From the NCBI RefSeq assembly GCF_963518785.1, contig NZ_CAUQKJ010000002.1, positions 62,001 through 126,000 on the forward strand: 64,000 nt of DNA, in the 5' to 3' direction. Source of the DNA: an uncultured Campylobacter sp. (GTDB lineage: Bacteria; Campylobacterota; Campylobacteria; Campylobacterales; Campylobacteraceae). Shown piece after piece: positions 54,139 to 63,481 of the stretch. The position numbers were made by a program, and so were the translations under genes. The notes beneath the pieces are model-generated. The model was given only the letters and a program-made list of their open reading frames with translations. It did no database searches and was not told where the DNA came from. The number at the start of each line of letters is the position of its first letter. Within the stretch, counting starts at the first letter, position 1.

Positions 54139-55935
54139 ATGAATATAATATTTTTGATCGCGCACGCGGCATTCGTCCTACTGCTGGGCTTTTATCTGAT
54201 CACCTGCCTGCAGTGGTTTTCGTACAAGCCCGCGCGCATCATCTTTCACTTCACCAAACCCGTGTGGCACCTTTATTTTTTGATTTTGCCGCTAGCGGCG
54301 TATTTTGGCTGCGAGATCGCGGCGAGCCTCTGTGCGGCTAAATTCGGCGCCGAGTGCCTTTATGCCTTGCACGCCGCTAAAATTCTAATCGTCGCGGCCT
54401 ATGCGCTAGCGCTTTATTTTTGGCAAAGAAGGCTTGATAAAAAGCTTGTCTTTACGCCGCGCGTGAAGCGATTTTTTGCGATTTTGGCGCTCTGCGCGTT
54501 TGGCTTTAGCGCCGCGTTTTATGCCGCGGGAGGCCCGATTTTGCCGATCTTTTTACCGCTTGGTGCGGGCCTTACGGCGAGCTTTGCTTACGAGCGGGCG
54601 CAGGCTGCGAAATTTAAGGCCGACGCACGCAAAAAATTGGCCTCGATGCCCTCCCTTACGATCATTCAGATCACCGCAAGCTACGGCAAGACGAGCATTA
54701 AAAACTTCTTGTATCAAATTTTAAAAAACGACTTTCGCTGCTATAAGACGCCGCGTTCGGTAAACACGCTAGCAGGGCTAGTGCGCGACGTAAACGAGGC
54801 GCTACCCGCAGATACGCAGATATACATCGCCGAAGCAGGCGCCAGGCTAAGCGGCGATATCGCCGAGATCACCGAGTTTTTGGCGCCGCAGATCGTCGTC
54901 GTGGGCGAGATCGGCGCGCAACACATCGAGTATTTCAAAAGCATCGAAAACATCCGTAAAACAAAGCTGGAAGCGCTAACAAGCGCGCGGCTAAAGCATG
55001 CGTTTTTGCACAGCTCCACGCAAAAAAGCGCGGACGAGCGCGTCACGATCTACGACGAGGGGCTGGAAATTTGCGGCGCAGATCTGGACGGAATAAAATT
55101 TAGCCTTGGCTTGAGCGAGAATGAGCCCCTCGCAAGCGGAGAGAATTCCACGCTGCATGCAGACACATCCGCCGCAGGTGGCGAAGGGCAGGGCGGTTTA
55201 AGCCTAGATGCAAGCAGTGCGGCATGCGCGAAAAAAGACAAAAATTCTAAAAATTACGGCGTCGATTTTGACGAAGCAAATTCCGTATCCTGCGCCGAAC
55301 AAAGCGAGCAAGAATTTTACGAACAAACCGCCCGTGCCGCTAGCGACGATAAAATTTGTAACGTCAAAGAGTGGGGCGTGCAAGAGGCTTCAAACGAGCA
55401 TAAAATTTCAAACGGGCAGAGAGAGCTATGCGAGAGACATGAGTTTTTCGCGCCGATTTTGGGTAAATTCAACGCTGCAAATCTCGCCGCATGCATAAAG
55501 ATAGCGCGATTTTTAGGGCTTAGCACTGATAAGATCAAAAGCCGCGTCGCACACGTCGGCGCCGTCGAGCACCGCCTCGCGCGGCTCGATGCGGGCGGCA
55601 AGATCATCATCGACGATAGCTTCAACGGCAATCTAAGCGGCATGCTGCAAAGCTACGAGCTGATGCGAAGCTACGGCGGGCGCAAGGTCATCATCACGCC
55701 GGGCATCGTCGAGAGCACGCGCGAGGACAACGAGACGTTAGGCGCTAAGATCGATGAAATTTTTGATCTCGCGATCATTACGGGCGAACTAAATTCCGAG
55801 GTGCTGCAAAGCAGGATCGACCCCGCAAAGACTATCGTTTTGAAAGACAAGCGCGATTTGCAGCGGGTTTTGAGCGAAAATACGCACAGCGGCGATCTGA
55901 TTTTGTTTTCAAACGACGCGCCGAGCTTCATTTAA
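54139..55935 (+). CDS. murF: UDP-MurNAc-tripeptide--D-Ala-D-Ala ligase with N-terminal helices and a 107-residue insertion
   Basis: N-terminal membrane segments (to about residue 150), as in other Campylobacter MurF, precede the ligase: TASYGKTSIKN (P-loop, 179-189), AEAGARLSGDI, HRLARLDAGGKIIIDDSFNGN and TPGIVESTRED. Related proteins have about 475-490 residues; this has 598. The excess, about residues 328-434 (55120-55440), is Ser/Ala/Glu/Lys-rich low complexity inside the central domain. The catalytic parts are intact. Confidence 0.88.
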   Translation: MNIIFLIAHAAFVLLLGFYLITCLQWFSYKPARIIFHFTKPVWHLYFLILPLAAYFGCEIAASLCAAKFGAECLYALHAAKILIVAAYALALYFWQRRLDKKLVFTPRVKRFFAILALCAFGFSAAFYAAGGPILPIFLPLGAGLTASFAYERAQAAKFKADARKKLASMPSLTIIQITASYGKTSIKNFLYQILKNDFRCYKTPRSVNTLAGLVRDVNEALPADTQIYIAEAGARLSGDIAEITEFLAPQIVVVGEIGAQHIEYFKSIENIRKTKLEALTSARLKHAFLHSSTQKSADERVTIYDEGLEICGADLDGIKFSLGLSENEPLASGENSTLHADTSAAGGEGQGGLSLDASSAACAKKDKNSKNYGVDFDEANSVSCAEQSEQEFYEQTARAASDDKICNVKEWGVQEASNEHKISNGQRELCERHEFFAPILGKFNAANLAACIKIARFLGLSTDKIKSRVAHVGAVEHRLARLDAGGKIIIDDSFNGNLSGMLQSYELMRSYGGRKVIITPGIVESTREDNETLGAKIDEIFDLAIITGELNSEVLQSRIDPAKTIVLKDKRDLQRVLSENTHSGDLILFSNDAPSFI

Positions 55936-56181
55936 GCGGCTTTGGCGATACGGCTTGTTTCGCCTGGAGCGGCATACGGCGCGATTTGGCAGGCGTATTT
56001 TTAGGCAAAAGACTTTGAGCGAGTGGGGCAAGCGACTTAAACGCGATCTATCGAGCGATTAGTTTAAGCGTGCGGCGCGATCTGTTTAAATAAAAGTCCT
56101 GTGCGGCGAAATTTCGGCGCGCCGTTATAAAATCGTAATCTCGCGCGCGATTAAATTTACGATCAAATTTAAAGGAAAGCC

Positions 56182-56862
56182 ATGGATTTACGAGAAGATA
56201 TGCTTAAGCGGCTTCGAGCGCTAAGCGAGGAGAAATTCGCGCAATTTTCGCAGCGCCTAATACCCGCGCCGCAGATTTTGGGCGTGCGCACTCCCGCACT
56301 GCGCGCACTTGCTCGCAAAAGCTTTGCCGCTTTGGGCGGCACGGATGAGGCGCGGCGCGAGCTGCAAAATTACGAGCCGGTTTTTCACGAGGAGTTTGTG
56401 CTAAAAGGCTTTTTCATAATGCTTTTGAAGCAGGATGAGGCGAAATTCGCTCTCGCGAGCAATTTTATCAAAACGATGCCTAATTGGGCGGTTTGTGATA
56501 TGTTTGCTCCGAAATTCAGGGATGCCGCTTTTGCGGACGCGCTGCTAAAGCAGGCTAAAAACGGTGCGGACGAGTTTGAGCGGCGATTTTTCTACGTTTA
56601 TTTTATGCGAAATATGGACGCGATCTCGCCCGAGGAATTTTTTGAAATTTGCGCCGCCGAAAGCGACGAGCGGTATTATGTGCAGATGGGCGTGGCGTGG
56701 GCGATAGCCGAGATGTTTATCAAACAGCGCGAGATCACGCTTGCGTTTTTGGCGAGCAAGCGGGCGGTTAAATTTATCCAAAACAAGGCGATATCGAAGA
56801 TCCGCGATAGCTTTCGCGTAAGCAAAGCCGATAAGGAGGCGCTTTTGAAGTATAAAATTTAA
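56182..56862 (+). CDS. DNA alkylation repair protein (AlkD-like)
   Basis: The 226-residue all-helical protein has the family pattern PQILGVRTPALRALARK, VFHEEFVLKGFFIML, MPNWAVCDMFAPKF and YVQMGVAWAIAEMF. HEAT-repeat glycosylases of this type remove alkylated bases. AAAGGAAAG lies before the ATG. Single gene. Confidence 0.85.
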   Translation: MDLREDMLKRLRALSEEKFAQFSQRLIPAPQILGVRTPALRALARKSFAALGGTDEARRELQNYEPVFHEEFVLKGFFIMLLKQDEAKFALASNFIKTMPNWAVCDMFAPKFRDAAFADALLKQAKNGADEFERRFFYVYFMRNMDAISPEEFFEICAAESDERYYVQMGVAWAIAEMFIKQREITLAFLASKRAVKFIQNKAISKIRDSFRVSKADKEALLKYKI

Positions 56863-56960
56863 CCGAGACGGAAAGTGGCAGAGGTAGTTAAAATTTCAGT
56901 TGCGCGCGGGGCTTGTCAGCCAAAATTGCGAGCTTTAAAATGTAAATTTAAGGAGAGAAA

Positions 56961-57329
56961 ATGTTTAGCAAGGAATTTTTGGAGATTTTGAATTATGAAT
57001 GCGCCGTGGGTATCGCTACCTGCGCGCAGGGCGAGGCTCATATCAGCAATACGTGGAACAGATATCTCGTCATTAAGGGTGATCGCATCCTCATCCCCGC
57101 TGCGGGTATGAAAAAGACGCAAAGCAACGTGGAGGCAAATCCAAACGTCGAGCTTAGCATCGCTACAAAGGAGCTAGCAGGCAGGTTCGGAGCGGGGCGT
57201 GGCTTTGTAGTGAAGGGCACAGCGCGTTTTATTGATAGCGGTGCGGAGTTTGAAGAAACGAAGGCGAAATTTCCGTTTGCTACGAGGCTGCTTGAAATCA
57301 CGGCTAGCAGCGTAAAACAGGTGCTGTAA
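56961..57329 (+). CDS. Pyridoxamine-5'-phosphate-oxidase-like FMN-binding protein
   Basis: The 122-residue split-barrel protein (VGIATCAQGEAHISNTWNRY, ILIPAAGMKKTQSNVEANPN, GRGFVVKGTARFI) belongs to the small PNPOx-like group. It probably binds FMN or haem; substrate unknown. AAGGAGAG lies before the ATG. Confidence 0.8.
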   Translation: MFSKEFLEILNYECAVGIATCAQGEAHISNTWNRYLVIKGDRILIPAAGMKKTQSNVEANPNVELSIATKELAGRFGAGRGFVVKGTARFIDSGAEFEETKAKFPFATRLLEITASSVKQVL

Positions 57330-57352
57330 GCCGAGTAGCGTACGGCTGGGCG

Positions 57353-57547
57353 GAATTTCGCGGATGAAATTCCCGATGAAATTCCGCCGCGAGCTTTACG
57401 ATAGAATTTTGCCGTGAAATTTTATCGATGAAATTTTAAAATTAGTAAAATTTTATCGACGAAATTTCGCTTCGCTGTAAAATTTTAAAGCGAGCGAAAT
57501 TTTAAAGCGGGTAAAATTTCAAAGCCTACAAAATTTCAAAGCCTGCG
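57353..57547. repeat. Dense RAATTY tract with 17-bp tandem units
   Basis: RAATTY starts at 57353, 57367, 57379, 57404, 57417, 57431, 57448, 57462, 57480, 57497, 57514 and 57531: 12 in under 200 bp. The last four are exactly 17 bp apart, with units such as AAATTTTAAAGCGAGCG and AAATTTCAAAGCCTACA. Confidence 0.85.
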
Positions 57548-57606
57548 AGATCCATAAATCTCGCTCAAATTTTTAGAGCATAAATTTACGCATTGAAAGG
57601 AAAAGT

Positions 57607-58380
57607 ATGAAACGATTAGAGGGCAAAACAGCCGTAATCACTGGCGGAAGCGACGGAATAGGGCTTGGCATCGCAAAGTGTTTCGCCGAAGAGGGCGCAA
57701 ATTTGATCCTGCTCGGCAGAAGCGAGGAGAAATTAAAAATCGCACAGGAGAACCTAGGCGGTTACGGCGTGAAAGCTTACGCGGTAGAGGCAGATTTGGC
57801 GCAAAGCAAAACGATAAAAGAAATTTGCGAGCACATTTTAGCGCAATCTCCTAAGATAGATATCCTTGTAAATAACGCCGGGTTGGGAAAATTCGTACCG
57901 TTTGAGGCGACCGACGAAGCGCTGCTGGACGTTCATCTAAACCTAAACGTCAAAGCGCCATATCTGCTTACTCAGGGGCTTTTGAGCGCGCTTGCGGCTA
58001 GCAAGGGTTGCGTGATCAATATCTCGTCGTATTTCGCGAACCGAATGCTCGTAGGGCGTACCACGACGGCGTATTCGATCACTAAAGGCGCGCTAAATTC
58101 TTTCACTAAATCGCTTGCCTTCGAGGTCGGCAAACTCGGCATTCGCGTTAATGCCATAGCGCCCGGAAGCGTGCTTACGCCGCAGTTTGAGCGAAATTTA
58201 AGCGCGCTTAGCCCGCAGGGGCGCGAAGCGTTTGAACAGATGGTAAAAAATATCTATCCGCTCGGCAAAATCGGCAGCGCGCAGGACATCGGCGATACGG
58301 CGGTGTTTTTGGCGTCAGATGCGGCGAAATGGGTCAGCGGCGCGATATTTGCGATAGACGGCGGACTTACGACGAATTAG
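57607..58380 (+). CDS. Short-chain dehydrogenase/reductase
   Basis: Classical SDR of 257 residues: GGSDGIGLGIA (cofactor), NNAGLG, catalytic Ser (NISSYF) and YSITKGALN (Tyr-xxx-Lys), ending FAIDGGLTTN. Substrate unknown. GAAAGGAAAAG lies before the ATG. It stands alone, flanked by RAATTY arrays on both sides. Confidence 0.87.
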   Translation: MKRLEGKTAVITGGSDGIGLGIAKCFAEEGANLILLGRSEEKLKIAQENLGGYGVKAYAVEADLAQSKTIKEICEHILAQSPKIDILVNNAGLGKFVPFEATDEALLDVHLNLNVKAPYLLTQGLLSALAASKGCVINISSYFANRMLVGRTTTAYSITKGALNSFTKSLAFEVGKLGIRVNAIAPGSVLTPQFERNLSALSPQGREAFEQMVKNIYPLGKIGSAQDIGDTAVFLASDAAKWVSGAIFAIDGGLTTN

Positions 58381-58758
58381 CCGTGACCGGGCGGAATTTT
58401 GGGCGCGGATTTTGAAATATAAAATTTTACAGAGGTGAATTCCGCCGCGAGAAATTTTACCCTGCAAAATTTCGCAGCGGCAAATTTTGCAATGAAAAAT
58501 TTAACCTGGTAGAATTATGGCGACGAATATTGCGCGTGAAATTTCGCAGCGAAGAAAACGCAGAATTCCGCAATCTGTGGGAATTACAACGTAAATTTTA
58601 AAATTTATATTGTAAAATTTTACGGCGTGCGGTTTGGGCGGAATCTCGCGACGCAAAATTTGAAGCTGCGATAAAACGGTGCCTACGGGGTTAAATTTAA
58701 AAAGCGGCGCCGGCAGCTGGCTTGAGGTAATTAGAAATTAAACGAGATTGGAGAGGGT
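58381..58758. other. Intergenic region between SDR and BON genes
   Basis: It holds the 15-bp array (listed separately), further RAATTY words at 58539 and 58563, and GGAGAGG before the next start. No ORF. Confidence 0.5.
58422..58526. repeat. 15-bp RAATTY-anchored tandem array, seven units
   Basis: Anchors start at 58422, 58437, 58452, 58467, 58482, 58497 and 58512, an exact 15-bp period. The hexamers read AAATTT, GAATTC, AAATTT, AAATTT, AAATTT, AAATTT and GAATTA. The nine bases between are GC-rich and poorly conserved. Confidence 0.9.
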
Positions 58759-59352
58759 TTGAGAGTTTTGTTTCTAGCGATTTTAGCGGTGTTTTTGCTC
58801 TCTTGCGCGGCGCTATTTAGCTCGTGCGCGGCTCCGCTGGCGCCCGCTGGCAACGCGCTTAGCGTATACGACATCTACTCCGTAGCGCGCGACCGCCGCA
58901 GCGTCAGCGAGATCGCTAGCGACAAGCTCATCCAGACTAAAATTCAAAGCAAAATTCTATTTACCAAAGGCCTTAGCAGCTGGGATCTGGAGGTCGAGTG
59001 CTTCTACGGCGAGGTCTATCTCATCGGGCTACTGGATAGCGAAGCGATGCGCGAGCCGCTGCTTGCTTTAGCTAGACAAACCGAAGGCGTGCGGCGCGTG
59101 CATACCTATCTGCGCGTCAAAAAGCCCGAATATCCGTGCAATTCGTTTGAAATTTTTACAAATTTAAAGAAAAATCTCTTTTCCGATACCGACGTTTCGG
59201 GCACTGCGGTGCGTGTGGCGATCGTAGGCTGCGACGTGGTATTTAGCGGCGTGGTGAGCGACATCGAGCACGAAAAGCACGCGATCTGGTACGCGACGCA
59301 CGCGCCTGGGGTACAGGACGTGTATTCCTTTCTGCGCGTGGTGAAGGAGTAG
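58759..59352 (+). CDS. BON-domain lipoprotein
   Basis: TTG 58759 follows GGAGAGG and opens a lipoprotein signal (VFLLSCAALFSSCAAP; either Cys16 or Cys23 could be modified). Two BON domains follow (SDKLIQTKIQSKILFTKGL, VECFYGEVYLIGLLDS, TEGVRRVHTYLRV; second copy about 140-195). OsmY/YraP-like proteins of this type bind phospholipid at the outer membrane. Confidence 0.85.
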   Translation: MRVLFLAILAVFLLSCAALFSSCAAPLAPAGNALSVYDIYSVARDRRSVSEIASDKLIQTKIQSKILFTKGLSSWDLEVECFYGEVYLIGLLDSEAMREPLLALARQTEGVRRVHTYLRVKKPEYPCNSFEIFTNLKKNLFSDTDVSGTAVRVAIVGCDVVFSGVVSDIEHEKHAIWYATHAPGVQDVYSFLRVVKE

Positions 59353-59896
59353 GGCTGTTAAATTCGATCTCTTCGGCACGGCAAATTTAACCGCTTGCGT
59401 TGAGCTAAATTTAAAAGATACGCGCTCGGTTCATTCGGCTTGCTTACAGAGCGTCGGTGCGTATGAAAATTATAAATTTATCGGCGCGCAAAATTGCGGG
59501 GAATTTTAAAATTTGGCTCACGAGCGCGAGCATTAAGTAAATTTAAAGCCGCCTCAGACGATAATTTCGGAAGTGAAATTTACGCCGCGAGCGCTCGCCG
59601 AAAAGTAGCGCTCAGTGCCGATAAAAAGCGTGCCCTGTTTAAATAGCAACCAAATCAAAAGCGCATGCGCAAGCTAAATTTAAAGCGCTGCGTTTTAAAA
59701 GCGCTAAATTTAAAGCGAGTCACCGAGCTAAATTTTGAGCGTCAAAACGCACATATCGTAGGCAAAGACGCTTTAAATTTAAAATCGCGCTGCCGTTATC
59801 GGCAAAATTTTAGCGCCACGGCGCTGGAGTTCGCATCAAAATAGATAATTAAAATGCCCAAGAGGGCGCAAAATTTAGTAAATTTAAGGAGAGAAA
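59353..59896. other. Intergenic region with duplicated GCTAAATTTAAAGCG
   Basis: About 540 bp. The 15-mer GCTAAATTTAAAGCG occurs at 59673-59687 and 59703-59717, a 30-bp step, with AAATTT again at 59730. No gene is supported. AAGGAGAG before 59897 belongs to upp. Confidence 0.55.
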
Positions 59897-60565
59897 ATGA
59901 GCCAAAGCCAAAAATGTACGCACCAAACCGCGTGCGAGCTGCCTAACGTGAGGCTAATCAAGCACCCGCTGATCGAGCATAAGCTCACGATCCTGCGCGA
60001 TCGGGGGACCGATCCGTTTCAGTTCCGCATGCTCGTCGATGAGATCAGCTACCTGATGATGTTTGAGGCGACGCGCGATCTGGCGCTGCGCGAGGTGAGC
60101 GTGCACACGCCCGTGGCGCAGACCAGCGCGTATAAGCTCGCTACAAAGATCATGATTTGCCCGATTTTGCGCGCCGCGCTGGGGATGCTAGATAGCGTTT
60201 TTAAGCTTATGCCCGACGCTAGCGTGGGGTTTTTGGGCTTTCAGCGCGACGAAAAGACCGCACAGGCGGAGTTTTTTTACGCCAAACTGCCCGCAGACGC
60301 CGCAGAGCGCACCGCAATCATCATCGATCCGATGTTTGCGACCGGCGGTACGGCGATCGATGCGGTGAAATTTCTGCTGAAAAACGGCGTTAAAAAGATC
60401 AAATTTATCTCCATCATCGCAGCGCCCGAGGGACTTCATAAATTTAGCGAGATCTACCCGCAGGTCGAGGTTTTTACGGCAGCGATCGACGAGAGACTAA
60501 ATGAGCAAAAATATATCGTGCCGGGTCTCGGAGACGCGGGAGATAGGGTGTTTAATACGATGTGA
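59897..60565 (+). CDS. upp: Uracil phosphoribosyltransferase
   Basis: The 222-residue enzyme has PILRAALGMLDSV, the PRPP-binding IIDPMFATGGTAID, and the C-terminal uracil site region (YIVPGLGDAGDRVFNTM). It salvages uracil to UMP. About 12 extra residues at the N-terminus (MSQSQKCTHQTAC) compared with the usual 208-210. Confidence 0.94.
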   Translation: MSQSQKCTHQTACELPNVRLIKHPLIEHKLTILRDRGTDPFQFRMLVDEISYLMMFEATRDLALREVSVHTPVAQTSAYKLATKIMICPILRAALGMLDSVFKLMPDASVGFLGFQRDEKTAQAEFFYAKLPADAAERTAIIIDPMFATGGTAIDAVKFLLKNGVKKIKFISIIAAPEGLHKFSEIYPQVEVFTAAIDERLNEQKYIVPGLGDAGDRVFNTM

Positions 60566-61385
60566 AATTGCGCGGCGAAGGACTTTGCGCTGCGTTAAAT
60601 TTGCGCGACAGTATTTTATGCGGCGATAAATTCATCGGCAGCAAACTTTACCGGCAATGGAATTTTACGCGACGCGAAATCTATTTATCAAATATGCGGG
60701 CGGCGGCGGCGCGAAATTCCGTCGCGGCAAATTTGGCAGAGCGCGTATTTTTACAGCGTGCGCAATACGTAGTGAAATTTTAAATTTCGCAGCGCCGTAA
60801 ATTTGATGCGCTTTAAAATTTTAACTAGCCTTGGAATTTGCGGCATTTTTGGAATTTGTTAAATAAAATTTGAGCTCCGCGATGTATAAAACACATAAAT
60901 TTCAAAGTAAGAGAAAGATGAAATAGGGCGGTGAAATTTTATTATCTCAGAATTTTGCCGTAGAATTCTACCCGCGTAAGATTTTGCGGGGAATTCGCCG
61001 CGTTAAAACCCTGCAACAGAACGGTAGTGAAATTTTACGGCTGCCGGCGCCGCAAATATCACCATTTTTAAACCGCCTTTGATTGCACTGCCACATAGCT
61101 CGCGTACAGCTCGCAAAAAAACTCCGAACAGTCACGCTTTTCATAGCAGTTTAAAACCCAGCCGCCACCTCCAGAATTTAGCGAGCCGCAAAATATCGCA
61201 CAACGTCTGCGTCGCAAAAATTTACAAATCGCAAAATTTACAAAAATCATGCAGCGAAATTCTTGCCATAATAATCCGTCAAAGAAGCCTGGGCGGCGCA
61301 CTAAACGTACGCGAGGAGTAAAATTCTTACTCAAAAGATCCGCCCGCGCTAAAATGAAATTTCAAATTTAGCGAGCAAAATTTGC
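60566..61385. other. 820-bp non-coding region between upp and the helicase gene
   Basis: RAATTY-rich DNA with GC-rich stretches. Frames at 60562-60783 and 61068-61334 lack ribosome-binding sites and family resemblance, so I do not call them. Confidence 0.5.
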
Positions 61386-63413
61386 CTACTTCACCAGCCC
61401 CGCTTCCCTTAAAAAGCAGCTAGGCTCGTAGCTAACTTTTCTGATCTTATCAAATTTCGCGTAGCTTAATACCAGCTCATCGCGCGCTCTGGTAACCGCC
61501 ACGTAAAACAGCCGCCGCTCCTCCTCCAGGCTGCCTCCCATCGCCATTAGCTTGAGGTTCGGGAAGCGGTTTTGCGCCAGATCGATGAGATAGACGCTGC
61601 AAAACTCAAGCCCTTTGCTTGCGTGCACGCTGAGCAGATTTACCCCCTCGCCCTCGCTCATCTCCTTTGCGCCCAGGGTTATGAAGTTATAAAAGCTCTG
61701 CGGATCCGCGTATTTGCCGGCGATCTGCTCTAAAATTCCGCATTTATCGTAGATGCGAGCGGTCTCGTCCTTTTTGCGATCCTCGTCTATCTTGCCGTTT
61801 TTCAGCGTCGCGCGTTTCGTCGCGATGAAATCCGCCACGAGCGCGAAAAGGCGCGAGTTTTTGATCTGCGAGATCAGTGTGACGGATCTCGCAGCGGAGC
61901 CGCTTTTTTTAAAAATTTTATAAATTTCGTGCAAAAATACGGCGCCGCCTTCGGTGATTTTATTGTGTTTTAGAATCGGATGCGAGCGAAAAAACTCATC
62001 AAATTCCAAAGCTTCAAAGCGCGATACCGAGCTGATAATATCGACATCGTCAAAAAGTCCGAGCTGGTAGTTTTTTCTCTTTTTTTCAAAAATTTTAACG
62101 CTCTCGTCGGGACGCAAAAGCCCTGCGTGAATGCTTCCGTGCCCAAGTGCGATTAGCGCGTCGAAAAGCTCCTTACTTAACGCGCTGCCGACGCCTCTTG
62201 CGTATTCGCACGTGCTCATAAATGCCATCATATCTTTTGGGTTTATTATCATCGCGAAGATGTCCGTAAAGGCCTTGATCTCACGGCTTTCAAAAAAGCT
62301 CACGCCGCCTTTTCGCTTCGCGCCGATACTGAGCTCCTTAAGCGCAACCTCGACGCCGTCGGCGCTGGAGTTGTTGCGAAAGATGATGGCGATCTTTTCG
62401 CGCGGGGTACCGCTTTGCGCGATCTGTGCGGCTACGTGGGCGTATTGCGCCGCCGTATCGTCGTAAACATGCAGCCTAGGCGCGCTAAATTTTCCCTCGC
62501 GGCCCACGATCAGCTTCTTTTCGTAAAGACGCGGATTGTTCGCGATGACGCGATTTGCAAGCGCTAAAATCGCCGAGCTTGAGCGGTAGTTGATATTCAG
62601 CGCGTAAATTTTAGCGTCCGCAAAGCGCTTGCCGAAGCTACCGATGATGTCGATGTTTGCGCCGTTAAAAGCATAGATGCTCTGATCGAAATCGCCGACG
62701 CAAAAAAGGCTTTTCGTCGCAAAGGCATCGATGAGGCTTCCTTGCAGCGAGTTCGTGTCCTGATACTCGTCCACTAAAATTTCATCAAATCGCAGCGGCG
62801 CGCCCTTTTGTAGCTCACGGCGCATCTTTAGCAACACGTCGTTGAAATCGGCGTAGTTAAATTTCGCCTTTTCCTCCTCGAACTCGCGCAAAATATCTGC
62901 GTAAATTTCGGCAAATTCCGCCTGATCCTCGTAGTTTTTGCTAAACCACGTCGCAAAATCCGCGCTCATCTCTTTGTTTTGATACAGCGAGTACACGTCG
63001 TACAGATACGCCCCGCCGTAGGGACGCGCGTCGCTTACGTGATAAAATTTGCGCTTTTCTACGAGGCTTTTTAGCAGCGTCTTGAGCTCGGCGGGCTGCT
63101 TTAGGATCACACCTTTGCCCAGCTCGCGAAGTAGGGCGTAGGATACGGCGTGGAAGGTGCCCGCGACGATTGCGGAGGTGATTTTTTTATCAAAATGCCG
63201 CTGCAAGCGCGCTATCATCTCGCTTGCGGCCTTATTCGTAAAAGTAAGAAGCAAAATTTTTCTAGGGCTCGTGCCGAGATTTAGCAGATGAGCGATGCGC
63301 GCGACGATGGTGCTGGTTTTGCCCGTGCCTGCGCTTGCGATTACTAGATTGTGTCCCGAAGGAGCGGTTGCGGCGGCGTATTGTTCGGTGTTTAGCTTAG
63401 CTAGAGCGTCCAA
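61386..63413 (-). CDS. UvrD/Rep-family DNA helicase
   Basis: The best start is TTG 63413, 7 nt after AAGGAA; ATG 63440 would add nine residues. Superfamily 1 motifs in order: SAGTGKTSTI, LLTFTNKAASEM, DEYQDTN, VGDFDQSIYAFNGA, INYRSS, LLSVHASKGLEF and VAVTRARDEL. About 675 residues, as for the Campylobacter UvrD-like helicase. Divergent from the PBP gene. Confidence 0.9.
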   Translation of the reverse strand: MDALAKLNTEQYAAATAPSGHNLVIASAGTGKTSTIVARIAHLLNLGTSPRKILLLTFTNKAASEMIARLQRHFDKKITSAIVAGTFHAVSYALLRELGKGVILKQPAELKTLLKSLVEKRKFYHVSDARPYGGAYLYDVYSLYQNKEMSADFATWFSKNYEDQAEFAEIYADILREFEEEKAKFNYADFNDVLLKMRRELQKGAPLRFDEILVDEYQDTNSLQGSLIDAFATKSLFCVGDFDQSIYAFNGANIDIIGSFGKRFADAKIYALNINYRSSSAILALANRVIANNPRLYEKKLIVGREGKFSAPRLHVYDDTAAQYAHVAAQIAQSGTPREKIAIIFRNNSSADGVEVALKELSIGAKRKGGVSFFESREIKAFTDIFAMIINPKDMMAFMSTCEYARGVGSALSKELFDALIALGHGSIHAGLLRPDESVKIFEKKRKNYQLGLFDDVDIISSVSRFEALEFDEFFRSHPILKHNKITEGGAVFLHEIYKIFKKSGSAARSVTLISQIKNSRLFALVADFIATKRATLKNGKIDEDRKKDETARIYDKCGILEQIAGKYADPQSFYNFITLGAKEMSEGEGVNLLSVHASKGLEFCSVYLIDLAQNRFPNLKLMAMGGSLEEERRLFYVAVTRARDELVLSYAKFDKIRKVSYEPSCFLREAGLVK

Positions 63414-63469
63414 GATTATTCCTTTGCAAAAAGGCGCCATTATAGCCTAAAATCATTAAAATTCTTTGA

Positions 63470-63475
63470 TATAAT
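63470..63475 (+). promoter_or_regulatory. Extended -10 promoter placed for a leaderless transcript
   Basis: TTTGATATAAT (extended -10, TGNTATAAT) ends 6 nt before the ATG at 63482. Transcription would begin at or next to the start codon, leaving no room for a ribosome-binding site. Confidence 0.6.
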
Positions 63476-63481
63476 TGCGCG

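Noticed and set aside
61068..61334. 88-codon minus-strand ORF near the helicase gene
   Set aside because: No ribosome-binding site or recognisable domain.
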